56,772 nucleotides of DNA, from positions 1 to 56,772 of the forward strand of contig JANOYE010000163.1 of the NCBI GenBank assembly GCA_031428695.1, in the 5' to 3' direction. Position numbers and translations under genes: made by a program. Below are positions 25,415 to 34,613 of the stretch, piece after piece; position 1 is the stretch's first letter; every line of letters begins with the position of its first letter. The stretch is from JANYCG01 sp031428695. Its GTDB lineage: Bacteria > Pseudomonadota > Gammaproteobacteria > Burkholderiales > Burkholderiaceae_C. Under the pieces are notes generated by a model. That model had not been told where the DNA came from. It saw only the letters and a list, made by a program, of their open reading frames with translations, and did not search any database.

Positions 25415-26329
25415 TCACTTGGAAAACAAGGGTTCGACTGCCCGCAATTCGGCTCTTTGAATTTTGGATGCGGGCACCCAGATCACGCGGCGCGTGGTCT
25501 TGTTCCACACCACAAACCCATCGCTCTTTTTATCCAGCAAATAAAGGTTGTCACCCTGGGGCAAGGCGCCGGCGTCGCTGGTGAAAATGACCGCGCCATA
25601 GCGCACCGGGCGCTCCAGTACGCCGTAATCCATCGGCAGCGTGACCAGATACAGCCCAAGCGTTACGCCAAAGGGCACCATTAAAAGATTGCTGTGCGGC
25701 CTGCCGGCACCCACCGCCCGCCAAGCCGCCACCGTGAGCGACGCCGCCAGCAATGTGCCCCACAACAGACCTTCGAAGCGGCCGTGCAGGCGTGCGCGTT
25801 CGCCTGCCAGTACCAACGCGTCCAGGCTGCCCGGTTTTGCCATAGCTGGGTCCGCATACAGCAGGTTGACCACATTCAGGGGGTTTTCAAAATATTCATA
25901 CGCAACGGTGGCATGGGCCAGCAGCGCGCCCAGGCACAGGAGATAGGCGAGCCAGCGCCTTGATTCAGGCGGGGCCCGCGCCGCGATTTTTCCAAATGCG
26001 CCGGTGCGCCACCCGCCATTGCCTTGACGCGCAAGCACTGAACCGGCGGCCCGCGCCAACAGCGCCACAAGGCCCAGCAGCACGACCACAGACAACAACG
26101 GCCGCAGCGCCATATAGGCAATGGTGACGGCAAATTTGGCGCCTTCCTGCAAGAAGTGGTCGGCGCCAAAATCAACCAGACCGTAAAGGCCGAGCATCGC
26201 CAGGTGCGAGCGGGTGACGAGGTAGCCGCAGGCGTACAGGAGGGCGGTTATGCCCGCCAAAGCCCCGGCCACCCAAACCAGAAAGGACTTGAGTCCTTCG
26301 ATGAAACTGCCAGTCAGAGGCGTTGCCAT
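25415..26329 (-). CDS. hypothetical multi-pass membrane protein
   Basis: 304 residues with about six hydrophobic segments (roughly 13-35, 60-95, 130-150, 195-215, 225-245), then a soluble C-terminal region (about 250-304) rich in beta-type sequence (GDNLYLLDKKSDGFVVWNK). I do not recognise the family. It is transcribed with the FecR-type lipoprotein gene and the two may form an envelope complex. It is divergent from the P450 gene, with a hexanucleotide array in the shared 154-bp gap. Confidence 0.7.
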   Translation of the reverse strand: MATPLTGSFIEGLKSFLVWVAGALAGITALLYACGYLVTRSHLAMLGLYGLVDFGADHFLQEGAKFAVTIAYMALRPLLSVVVLLGLVALLARAAGSVLARQGNGGWRTGAFGKIAARAPPESRRWLAYLLCLGALLAHATVAYEYFENPLNVVNLLYADPAMAKPGSLDALVLAGERARLHGRFEGLLWGTLLAASLTVAAWRAVGAGRPHSNLLMVPFGVTLGLYLVTLPMDYGVLERPVRYGAVIFTSDAGALPQGDNLYLLDKKSDGFVVWNKTTRRVIWVPASKIQRAELRAVEPLFSK

Positions 26330-26427
26330 GTATTGACTCTACTCCAACTGCCCCCGTCTCAGCCAGAGCTGCGCCCGGCTTGCCCTGTGCGCGAAAGCGC
26401 GGACAATGTGGACGGCGATTCGCCACA

Positions 26428-26475
26428 GCAAGAGCAAGAGCAAGAGCAAGAGCAAGAGCAAGAGCAAGAGCAGGA
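26428..26475. repeat. hexanucleotide tandem array (GCAAGA x7 plus GCAGGA)
   Basis: Seven exact GCAAGA units followed by GCAGGA, ending 8 bp before the P450 ATG. The altered last unit supplies the AGGAG ribosome site. The frame stays open through the array (Ser-Lys repeats) from an ATG at 26406, and unit gain or loss never shifts frame. Confidence 0.9.
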
Positions 26476-26483
26476 GCAGCGCA

Positions 26484-27749
26484 ATGACCCCTGGCATGGC
26501 CCACAACCTGAACGACGAAGACGCGCGCGCAGAAGCCTTTTCATTGCCGCTGGAGCGCATCGACGTGAGCAAGCCGCGCCTGTTCCAGGCCGATACCGTG
26601 CGCTACTATTTCGAGCGCCTGCGCCGCGATGCGCCGGTGCACTGGCAGACCAATGCGATCAACGGCGGTTTTTGGTCCGTCACGCGATACCAGGACATCA
26701 TGGCGGTCGATACCCGCCACGACCTCTATTCCTCAGACTGGTCCAAAGGCGGCATCACGATCTTCGACCCACCCGTGGCAGACCGCCAGGCCAGTTTCAT
26801 CGCCATGGACCCGCCCCAGCACGATGAACAGCGCAAAACCGTCAACCCCATTGTCGCCCCCGCCAACTTGGCTTCGATGCAAGCCACCATACGCGAGCGC
26901 ACCGCCCGCGTGCTCGACGCGTTGCCCCGCAATGAAACTTTCAACTGGGTGGAACGGGTCTCCATTGAATTGACCACGCAGATGCTGGCCACGCTGTTTG
27001 ATTTTCCGTTTGAAGACCGCAAACTGCTGACCTGGTGGTCTGACGTCAGCACCGGTGCGGTGGGGCCGGGCCGGCTGGTGGAATCGCTGGAAGCCCGCAC
27101 GGCGGAGCTGGACAAATGCCTGGCGTACTTCACGCGCCTGTGGAACGAGCGCGTGAATGCGCCGCCGAAAACCGACCTGATTTCCATGCTGGCGCATTCG
27201 CCGGCCACCCGCCACATGGCACCCAGCGAGTTTCTGGGCAATCTCATTTTGCTGATCGTCGGCGGCAACGACACCACCCGCAATTCCATGACCGGCGGCC
27301 TGCTGGCCATGCACCGCCACCCCGAGCAGTTCGCCAAATTGCAGGCCAACCCGGCCCTGGTGGACAGCGCCGTGCCCGAAATCATCCGCTGGCAAACGCC
27401 CTTGGCGCACATGCGTCGCACCGCGCTGATGGATACCGAGCTGGCAGGCCAGGCCATCAAAAAGGGCGACAAGGTGGTGATGTGGTACCTCTCGGGCAAC
27501 CGCGACGAAACAGCAATCGACCAGCCCGAAGCCTTCATCATCGACCGGCCGCGGCCACGCCAGCACCTCTCGTTCGGCTTTGGCATTCACCGCTGCGTCG
27601 GCAACCGGCTGGCCGAGATGCAGATCAAAATTTTGTGGGAAGAAATCCTCAAGCGGTTCCCGGTGATTGAGGTCACCGGTGAACCGCAACGGGTGTTGTC
27701 GAATTTTGTGCGCGGCTATACGGATCTGCCGGTTCGGCTACCGACCTAA
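26484..27749 (+). CDS. cytochrome P450, CYP153 family
   Basis: A 421-residue soluble P450 closely resembling CYP153 alkane/fatty acid omega-hydroxylases. Segments such as FIAMDPP, LTTQMLATLFDFPFED, the I-helix GGNDTTRNSMTGG and FGFGIHRCVGNRLAEMQ (heme Cys371) match that family nearly word for word. It would insert oxygen at the terminal carbon of medium-chain alkanes or acids using ferredoxin and its reductase, which are normally adjacent in CYP153 operons but absent here. ATG 26484 is preferred for its AGGAG; an upstream ATG at 26406 would add a Ser-Lys repeat leader. Confidence 0.92.
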   Translation: MTPGMAHNLNDEDARAEAFSLPLERIDVSKPRLFQADTVRYYFERLRRDAPVHWQTNAINGGFWSVTRYQDIMAVDTRHDLYSSDWSKGGITIFDPPVADRQASFIAMDPPQHDEQRKTVNPIVAPANLASMQATIRERTARVLDALPRNETFNWVERVSIELTTQMLATLFDFPFEDRKLLTWWSDVSTGAVGPGRLVESLEARTAELDKCLAYFTRLWNERVNAPPKTDLISMLAHSPATRHMAPSEFLGNLILLIVGGNDTTRNSMTGGLLAMHRHPEQFAKLQANPALVDSAVPEIIRWQTPLAHMRRTALMDTELAGQAIKKGDKVVMWYLSGNRDETAIDQPEAFIIDRPRPRQHLSFGFGIHRCVGNRLAEMQIKILWEEILKRFPVIEVTGEPQRVLSNFVRGYTDLPVRLPT

Positions 27750-27754
27750 CCTGG

Positions 27755-28474
27755 TTATTCGCCCAAGTAGGCGGCGCGCACTTTCGGGTCGCGCAGCATC
27801 GCTTTGGCCTCGCCACTCATGGTGATCAAGCCCGACTCCATCACGTAACCCCGATCTGCCAGGCCCAGGGCGCGGCTGGCGTTTTGCTCGACCAGCAAGA
27901 TGGTGACGCCTTGCGCCGCCACGTCACGCACCACTTCAAAAATCTTGTCCACCATCAGCGGTGAGAGGCCCATGGATGGCTCGTCCATCAACAGCATTTT
28001 GGGGCGGCTCATCAGCGCGCGGCCCATCGCCAGCATTTGCTGCTCGCCGCCCGACAAAGTGCCTGCAAGTTGGCTGCGCCGCTCTTTGAGGCGCGGAAAG
28101 ATGCCGAAAGTCTTTTCCAGATCAGCGGCGATCTCAGCCTTGTCGGCGCGGATGTAAGCGCCCATCTGCAAGTTTTCAGTGATGCTCATGCGCGTGAACA
28201 CACCGCGCCCTTCAGGCACCATGGCCAGGCCGTCATTGACCATGTCCCAGGCGCCTTTGCCTTTGATGCTTTTGCCCAGGTACTCGATGCTGCCCTCGTT
28301 GAAGGGCAAGGTGCCAGTGATGGCTTTCATGGTGGTCGTCTTGCCCGCGCCGTTGGAGCCGATCAAGCACACCAGTTCACCTTCGAGCACTTCGAAATCG
28401 ACTCCTTTGACAGCCTGGATGCCACCGTAGGCAACTTTGAGACCGCTGACTTTGAGGAGAGTTGGTTTGGTCAT
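27755..28474 (-). CDS. livF: branched-chain amino acid-type ABC transporter ATPase
   Basis: About 239 residues with Walker A GSNGAGKTT, signature LSGGEQQM and Walker B LLLMDEPSMGLSP. It is the second ATPase of a HAAT-type importer, last in the livH-livM-livG-livF order on the minus strand. GAGGAG just upstream of two adjacent ATGs (28477 and 28474) leaves the exact start open. No periplasmic binding protein gene is in the window, so the ligand (Leu/Ile/Val, urea, amide or aromatic acid) is unknown. Confidence 0.92.
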   Translation of the reverse strand: MTKPTLLKVSGLKVAYGGIQAVKGVDFEVLEGELVCLIGSNGAGKTTTMKAITGTLPFNEGSIEYLGKSIKGKGAWDMVNDGLAMVPEGRGVFTRMSITENLQMGAYIRADKAEIAADLEKTFGIFPRLKERRSQLAGTLSGGEQQMLAMGRALMSRPKMLLMDEPSMGLSPLMVDKIFEVVRDVAAQGVTILLVEQNASRALGLADRGYVMESGLITMSGEAKAMLRDPKVRAAYLGE

Positions 28475-28484
28475 CATTTGCTCC

Positions 28485-29284
<800 letters not shown>

Positions 29285-29288
<4 letters not shown>

Positions 29289-30379
29289 GTGGCCTCCTTG
29301 TTGCCGTTTTGTAGTGATTTTCCGTGATCGGGCGCGGGCCACAAGCCGCGCGGACGCATCAACATCACGGCGATCATCGCCACAGCGATCAGCAATTGGC
29401 GCAAGATGGAGGCGTCAAGCCGCCCGCCGGTTAGATTTTGCAGCGGCCCGGCCACGTAGCGCAGCACTTCAGGAAGCGCGGACAACAGCACCGCGCCCAA
29501 AATGACGCCCGGCAAATGCCCCAGGCCGCCCAGCACCACCATGGCGACGATCATCACCGACTCCATCAGGCTGAATGACTCGGGTGAAATAAACCCTTGG
29601 AAGGCCGCGAACATCGCCCCCGACACACCGCCGAAGGTGGCACCCATGCCGAAGGCCAGCAGCTTCAAGTTGCGGGTGTTGATGCCCATCGCCTTGGCCG
29701 CGATTTCGTCTTCGCGGATGGCCATCCAGGCGCGGCCAACACGCGAGAGCTCAAGCCGGTGGCAAACTACCACACTCACCACCACCAGCGCCAGGAACAG
29801 GTAGTAATAGAGTGAGACCGAGGCAAACTCAAACCCGCCGAAGCTCACCTTCTTGCCCAGGTTCAGCCCAAAAAAGCTGATCGAATCAATTTGATTGATG
29901 CCTTTGGGGCCGTTGGTGATGTTGACGGGATGATCCAGGTTGTTCAAAAACACGCGGATGATTTCGCCGAATCCGAGCGTGACTATGGCCAGGTAGTCGC
30001 CGCGCAGGCGCAGCGTGGGCGCACCCAGCAACACGCCGAAAAAGCCCGCGATCAACGCCGCCGCCGGAATCACGATCCACAAGGGCGTGTGCAGGCCGTT
30101 CGGGAACATGGCGGCAAACAGCGGAAAGGTGTCGCTCAAATGCGGCGACGCCATCAGCCCGAACATGTAGGCGCCAATGGCGAAAAAGGCCACGTAGCCG
30201 AGGTCGAGCAGCCCCGCGTAACCGACCACGATGTTGAGGCCCAAGGAGAGCAGCACGTAGAGCAGCGCCATGTCGGCGATGCGCACCCAGGCGTTGCCAA
30301 ACTGCTGCAGGACGAGCGGCAGCACCAAGAGCCCGGCGGCGGCGATGAGGATGGCGATCAGGCGGGTTTTGGAGTTCAT
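29285..30379 (-). CDS. livM: branched-chain amino acid-type ABC transporter permease
   Basis: About 364 residues with eight to ten membrane segments, including LGLNIVVGYAGLLDLGYVAFFAIGA and the cytoplasmic coupling region FGEIIRVFLNNLDHPVNITNG. It pairs with LivH to form the channel. ATG 30379 (MNSKTRLIAIL) is used; the open frame upstream lacks homology. The last 4 bp overlap livG. Confidence 0.93.
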
Positions 30380-30389
30380 GCTGGGCTCC

Positions 30390-31319
30390 TCAGGCTCGGT
30401 CTGCCACGCGTTCGCCAAGCAGGCCGGATGGCCGCAGGGTGAGCACAAAAATCAGCACGATGAAGGCGAAGATGTCGCTGTAATGGCTGCCCAACACGCC
30501 CCCTGTAAGCTCGCCGATGTAACCCGCGCCTATCGACTCTATGAGCCCGAGCAAAATGCCGCCGACCACCGCGCCGCCCAAGTTGCCGATGCCGCCAAAC
30601 ACCGCCGCCGTGAAGGCCTTGAGCCCCGGCAAGAAACCCATGGTGTGTTGCACGGTGCCGTAATTGGCCGCCCACATCACGCCAGCAATGGCCGCCAGAA
30701 TCGCGCCGATGATGAAGGTGGCCGAAATCACCATGTCTGGTTTGACGCCCATGAGCGAGGCCACGCGCGGGTTCTCCGCCGTGGCACGCATGGCGCGGCC
30801 CAGCTTGGTGCCGTTGACAACCCACATCAGCACGGCCAGCGACACTGCTGTCAGCGCCAAAATCAATATTTGGGTGGTGGTGATCACCGCGCCACCGATG
30901 TTGAAAGGCGCCGAGGGCAGCAGGTTGGGATAAGGTTTGTAGTTGGGCTTCCAGATGATCATGGCCAGGGTTTGCAGCAGGATCGACATGCCGATGGCGG
31001 TGATCAGCGGGGCCAATTTGGGGCTGTTGCGCAAGGGGCGGTAGGCCACCTTTTCAATGACGAAATTGAGCGCCGCCGCGACCACGCAGGCAATGAGCAT
31101 GGCAATCAACAAAATCAGCCAGCCTGGCGTGCCTGGCATGGCGTCTTTCATGAGGCCGATGATGGTCCAACTGGTCAGCGCGCCGACCATCAGCACCTCG
31201 CCGTGGGCGAAGTTGATCAGGTTGATGATGCCGTACACCATGGTGTAGCCCAGCGCGACCAGTGCGTACATGCTGCCCAGCACCAGGCCATTGATGATCT
31301 GCTGTATCAAGGTGTCCAT
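30390..31319 (-). CDS. livH: branched-chain amino acid-type ABC transporter permease
   Basis: 309 residues, beginning MDTLIQQIINGLVLGSMYALVALGYTMVYGIINLINFAHGE, which is the classical LivH opening, with about eight membrane segments. It is first in the operon livHMGF. The gap to livM is 10 bp. The probable terminator at 31371-31404 separates it from the upstream XRE gene, so its promoter should lie within about 60 bp. Confidence 0.93.
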   Translation of the reverse strand: MDTLIQQIINGLVLGSMYALVALGYTMVYGIINLINFAHGEVLMVGALTSWTIIGLMKDAMPGTPGWLILLIAMLIACVVAAALNFVIEKVAYRPLRNSPKLAPLITAIGMSILLQTLAMIIWKPNYKPYPNLLPSAPFNIGGAVITTTQILILALTAVSLAVLMWVVNGTKLGRAMRATAENPRVASLMGVKPDMVISATFIIGAILAAIAGVMWAANYGTVQHTMGFLPGLKAFTAAVFGGIGNLGGAVVGGILLGLIESIGAGYIGELTGGVLGSHYSDIFAFIVLIFVLTLRPSGLLGERVADRA

Positions 31320-31370
31320 AAGGTCTCTCCGCTCTTTTTCTGATCACCGTCCCGACCTGGCTTCGGGCTT

Positions 31371-31404
31371 GAAAAACCCGCCAGGCCGAAAGCGAGGCGG
31401 GTCG
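31371..31404 (-). terminator. probable rho-independent terminator of the XRE gene
   Basis: Read on the minus strand, CCCGCC and GGCGGG pair around a 13-base loop and are followed by five T. It lies 36 bp past the stop codon at 31440. Confidence 0.65.
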
Positions 31405-31439
31405 GCAAATTCATTGTAGCCAGTGCAGTGGTGTATGGA

Positions 31440-31739
31440 TCACTTTGTCTTCGAGCCGGCCGACAGCTGCGGGGCGACCAGGTCGATTTGCAGCGAGCCG
31501 TCGACCGCCCGCGCCAGTTTCACCATGGTCTGCACCGAAAGGTTGGCGCTGCCGCGAAACAGGCGCGTGACATAACTGCGCGAGCTGCCCAGGCGCTCGG
31601 CCAGCGCGGCACTGGTGATGCCCTGCGCCTGCATTTGGTCGTAAATCTGGGCCAAATAAACGGCCGAGAGGTGGGCGGTTTCACCTTGGGAGGTGGCCTG
31701 CAGGCGGGTCATTAGTTCGTCGCTGGTTTTGGTGCTCAT
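31440..31739 (-). CDS. XRE-family helix-turn-helix regulator
   Basis: 99 residues with a central HTH (about 40-85: GITSAALAERLGSSRSYVTRLFRGSANLSVQTMVKLARAV), typical of Cro/C1-type DNA binding and of antitoxins such as HigA, HipB or MqsA-like proteins. No toxin-like neighbour is seen. The first half is a helical extension. Tetranucleotide GTAG repeats lie just upstream (31747-31764). Target genes unknown; livHMGF is the nearest operon but is separated by a terminator. Confidence 0.8.
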   Translation of the reverse strand: MSTKTSDELMTRLQATSQGETAHLSAVYLAQIYDQMQAQGITSAALAERLGSSRSYVTRLFRGSANLSVQTMVKLARAVDGSLQIDLVAPQLSAGSKTK

Positions 31740-31835
31740 GATGATGTAGGTAGGTAGGTAGGGGAGTTAAGAAGGTGTTGACTCGCAGGTTCACTCTAGC
31801 AGCTATTTTTCTAAAACGCCAGCGGAATGCTTTTT

Positions 31836-31955
31836 ATTAATATGGGTGTTAACATTATGGTCAAAAAGGCGGAAATCCTCAAAACTTTAGGAGTTTTGAG
31901 CTTCCAAGTCACGAATTATGTGGGTAGTAAGCTACTCTATTTATAGCAACTTGAA
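31836..31955 (+). repeat. AT-rich dispersed element, copy C
   Basis: The near-palindrome ATTAATATGGGTGTTAACAT starts at 31836, AAGTCACG at 31906 (70 bases on) and TAGTAAGCTACT at 31925 (19 bases on), then a gcta/tagc hairpin. The spacing is identical to copies A and D. It sits between the XRE gene and the end of rarA. Confidence 0.75.
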
Positions 31956-32000
31956 TCTCTCAAAACCCCGCCCACGGGTGCGTTGCCGCGCCAACTTCCG

Positions 32001-33287
32001 TCACGTTTTCTTGTTTCGCTCGGCCAGGCCGCGCAGCTTCTCGGCAATGCGAATCTCCAACCCGCGCTCCACCGGCTGGTAAAAACCGGGCGGCGCCATG
32101 CCCTCGGGCAGGTAGGTTTCTCCGGCGGCAAAGCCCTCTTCTTCGTCGTGCGCGTAACGGTAACCTTTGCCGTAATCGAGCTGCTTCATGAGTTTGGTCG
32201 GCGCGTTGCGCAGGTGCAAAGGAACTGGGCGGGTGCCATCTTGCTTGATCAGCGCTTTGGCTGCGCCAAAGGCCTTGTAGACGGCGTTGGACTTGGGCGC
32301 CACCGCCAGGTAAATCACGCATTCTGCCAATGCCAGTTCGCCTTCCGGGCTGCCCAGGCGCTCATAAACCTCAGCCGCATCAAGCGCCAGGCGAAGCGCA
32401 CGCGGGTCGGCCAGGCCGATGTCTTCACTGGCCATGCGAATCAGCCTGCGCGCCATGTAACGCGGGTCGGCGCCGCCATCGAGCATGCGCGTGAACCAGT
32501 ATAAAGACGCATCCGGGTCAGAGCCGCGCACGGATTTGTGCAGCGCGGAAATCGTGTCGTAAAACTGCTCGCCGCCTTTGTCGTAACGGCGCAGGCGCTC
32601 GCCCAACACCTTTTGCAGCCAGGCGTCGGTGACGTGGGCGAGCTTTTCCTGCATGGCAGCCACGGCCAGTGTCTCTAGCGTGTTCAAGAGCCGCCGGGCG
32701 TCGCCATCGGCATAGGCGACCAACCGGTCAGACGCTGCTTTTTCAATCGCCGGCAGCGCTTGGATGGCGAGAGCCCGTTCGATGATTTGCGCCAGGTCGG
32801 GCTCGGTCAGCGGCTGCAACACGTAAACGGCGGCGCGCGACAACAAGGCCGAGTTCACTTCGAACGACGGGTTCTCCGTGGTTGCGCCAATGAAGGTAAA
32901 GAGGCCACTCTCCACATGCGGCAAAAACGCGTCTTGCTGGCTTTTGTTGAAACGGTGCACCTCATCGACGAACACGATAGTCCGGCGGCCTTGCCCTTGC
33001 GCCACCTGAGCCCGTTCCACCGCCTCGCGGATCTCCTTGACGCCACCGAGCACCGCGCTGATGGTGATGAACTGCGCGTCAAACGCATCGGCCATCAGCC
33101 GCGCAATCGTCGTCTTGCCGGTGCCCGGCGGCCCCCACAAAATGCAACTGTGCGGCTGGCCGGACTCAAACGCAATGCGCAGCGGCAGGCCCTCGCCCAA
33201 CAGGTGCTGCTGGCCGATCACTTCGGCCAGCGTTTTGGGACGAAGGCGTTCGGCCAGGGGAGGCAGGTTCGAGGGCGTGGCAGGCAT
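32001..33287 (-). CDS. rarA: replication-associated recombination protein A (AAA+ ATPase)
   Basis: About 428 residues. AAA+ ATPase of the RarA/MgsA/WRNIP1 family with Walker A WGPPGTGKTT (51-60), Walker B IVFVDEVHR (about 104-112), sensor region GATTENPSFEVN and the C-terminal MgsA oligomerisation domain. It acts at stalled replication forks. ATG 33287 (MPATPSNLPPLAERLRP) gives the usual N-terminus. In many proteobacteria rarA directly follows lolA; here 8.7 kb, including the kynurenine operon, lies between them. Confidence 0.95.
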   Translation of the reverse strand: MPATPSNLPPLAERLRPKTLAEVIGQQHLLGEGLPLRIAFESGQPHSCILWGPPGTGKTTIARLMADAFDAQFITISAVLGGVKEIREAVERAQVAQGQGRRTIVFVDEVHRFNKSQQDAFLPHVESGLFTFIGATTENPSFEVNSALLSRAAVYVLQPLTEPDLAQIIERALAIQALPAIEKAASDRLVAYADGDARRLLNTLETLAVAAMQEKLAHVTDAWLQKVLGERLRRYDKGGEQFYDTISALHKSVRGSDPDASLYWFTRMLDGGADPRYMARRLIRMASEDIGLADPRALRLALDAAEVYERLGSPEGELALAECVIYLAVAPKSNAVYKAFGAAKALIKQDGTRPVPLHLRNAPTKLMKQLDYGKGYRYAHDEEEGFAAGETYLPEGMAPPGFYQPVERGLEIRIAEKLRGLAERNKKT

Positions 33288-33479
33288 GGGGGAATATTGT
33301 GGCTCATTCCATTTCCAAATCACCCGAGCCGCTCGCTGTGCCTACTAGCCGTGCTCTGTGGTGTTATTGCACTGCTGTGGCCTGTACGCCGCCCTGACGA
33401 ACGATTTAGACATGGCTCAGGCAGGCCGCTGGCCGCTCGCCCGCGTTTGGGCAATGAACACCACCCTTGGCTTGCGCCG

Positions 33480-33746
33480 CTATCTAACGCACTGCATCAG
33501 GTTGGTGTTTTTGCCGGGTTCCTTGTGCTCACTGAGAACACATGACATGCCGCCACAAACACAATGCACAACACTGTTGCCTGAGGTGTTGAAAACCGAC
33601 GTTGGCGCAGAACACTGGCAGGCCGGCGCCGACATGATGCCCTGCGCTTCAGCCTTGTTTGAGTTCATCGCCAACAGGCCAATTGCGCCTGCGGTCGCCA
33701 ATGCTGCAATGCTTGCGAGCCAAGCTGCTGGTAACGGTAATTTCAT
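33480..33746 (-). CDS. small exported Cys-rich hypothetical protein
   Basis: 88 residues. AAGGAG seven bases before ATG 33746 and a clear signal peptide (MKLPLPAAWLASIAALATAG, cleavage near KAEAQG) support it. The mature part of about 52 residues has six Cys (ACQC, HCVCGGMSC and QC), suggesting disulfides or a metal or cluster site in the periplasm. I do not recognise a family. Longer frames upstream in the same phase lack ribosome sites. Confidence 0.6.
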   Translation of the reverse strand: MKLPLPAAWLASIAALATAGAIGLLAMNSNKAEAQGIMSAPACQCSAPTSVFNTSGNSVVHCVCGGMSCVLSEHKEPGKNTNLMQCVR

Positions 33747-34098
33747 GCAAACTCCTTGTTGCCCACTATCGGGCGGGATTGATGCGCCGGGTTGACGATG
33801 GCAGATTCCGCGCGCGCAGTCAACCCGCAGTGGAGCCCGCACAAGCCAATCGGCCTTGAACCAAGGGGCCTTGACGAACGGCACCTTGCGTTGGGTTTCA
33901 GGCGGCTGCACGAAGGGCCTCGAACCAACGCCAGAGGCGTTTCTGGTTTCGCGCATTCCTATCAGTGCGGCACCGCACAGACTGCAGGTTCTCGGCTCCG
34001 GCATAAACATGTCGTGGTGCTCAGGTTTCTGCCACCCAGGTTACCGGTGGCGGCACTTGTGACAGGTCGGCGGTACGTTTATTGATACAAGGAGAAAG
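33747..34098. other. 352-bp stretch without a supportable gene
   Basis: Between the divergent small exported protein and the NTF2-like gene. Open frames on the plus strand here lack ribosome sites and recognisable content. The only clear signals are the two flanking ribosome sites (AAGGAG at each end). Confidence 0.5.
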
Positions 34099-34497
34099 AT
34101 GATGAGTGATGCGGAAAATATTGCGGTAGGAAAAAGTTATGTCGATGCGCTCAAAAATGGAGAAATGGAGAAAGTTGGGCAGCTTCTGGCGGATGATGTG
34201 ATTTGGCATCAACCCGGTCAAGGCCATCTTTCTGTTCTCTATCGGGGCAAACAAAACCTATTTCCTCACCTTGGCAAGTTTACGGAACTCAGTGGCAACA
34301 CCTTCCGTGTGGATAAGGTGGGGACGGTCATGGCAAATGGCGATCTGGTCTCGGCAACATTGCATTTTGTGGCCGAAAGGCCGGGTCGCAAGTTGTCAAT
34401 GGATGGCGCGGATCTGATGCGCATTGAGGGCGGAAAGATCAAGGAGGTCTGGCTATTCTCCGACGACCAAGCTGCCGAGGATGCCTTCTGGAGTTAA
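34099..34497 (+). CDS. NTF2-like/SnoaL-like protein
   Basis: 132 residues with the cone-shaped NTF2 fold pattern: helices at the start (SDAENIAVGKSYVDALKNG), then DDVIWHQPG, LYRGKQNLFPHL and a beta-rich end (ADLMRIEGGKIKEVWLFSDDQ). The family includes isomerases, small dehydratases and proteins of unknown role. AAGGAGAAAG upstream supports the start; a second ATG follows at once (34102). Base composition is visibly less GC-rich than its neighbours, suggesting acquisition from elsewhere. It stands alone. Confidence 0.8.
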   Translation: MMSDAENIAVGKSYVDALKNGEMEKVGQLLADDVIWHQPGQGHLSVLYRGKQNLFPHLGKFTELSGNTFRVDKVGTVMANGDLVSATLHFVAERPGRKLSMDGADLMRIEGGKIKEVWLFSDDQAAEDAFWS

Positions 34498-34515
34498 AGC
34501 CGCAAGGCGGCGTGT

Positions 34516-34611
34516 CCAGGGGAAAATAGGGAGCCGTTCCTGCCCTATTCACGCACGCTTGTCTTCTCGCGAAAAACCTGGGGGCAGGCCGGGTTGGGTT
34601 TTTTCCCCTGG
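34516..34611. repeat. 11-bp inverted repeat between convergent genes
   Basis: CCAGGGGAAAA at 34516 and TTTTCCCCTGG at 34601 are perfect inverted repeats 74 bases apart, with a smaller AATAGGG/CCCTATT hairpin inside. They fill the gap between the NTF2-like gene and the receptor gene, possibly acting as a two-way terminator. Confidence 0.4.
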
Positions 34612-34613
34612 TG

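Noticed and set aside
26428..26475. CRISPR-like array
   Set aside because: A 6-bp unit without spacers is a microsatellite.
33358..33795. 145-codon plus-strand frame
   Set aside because: Overlaps the better-supported exported Cys-rich gene on the other strand; no ribosome site.
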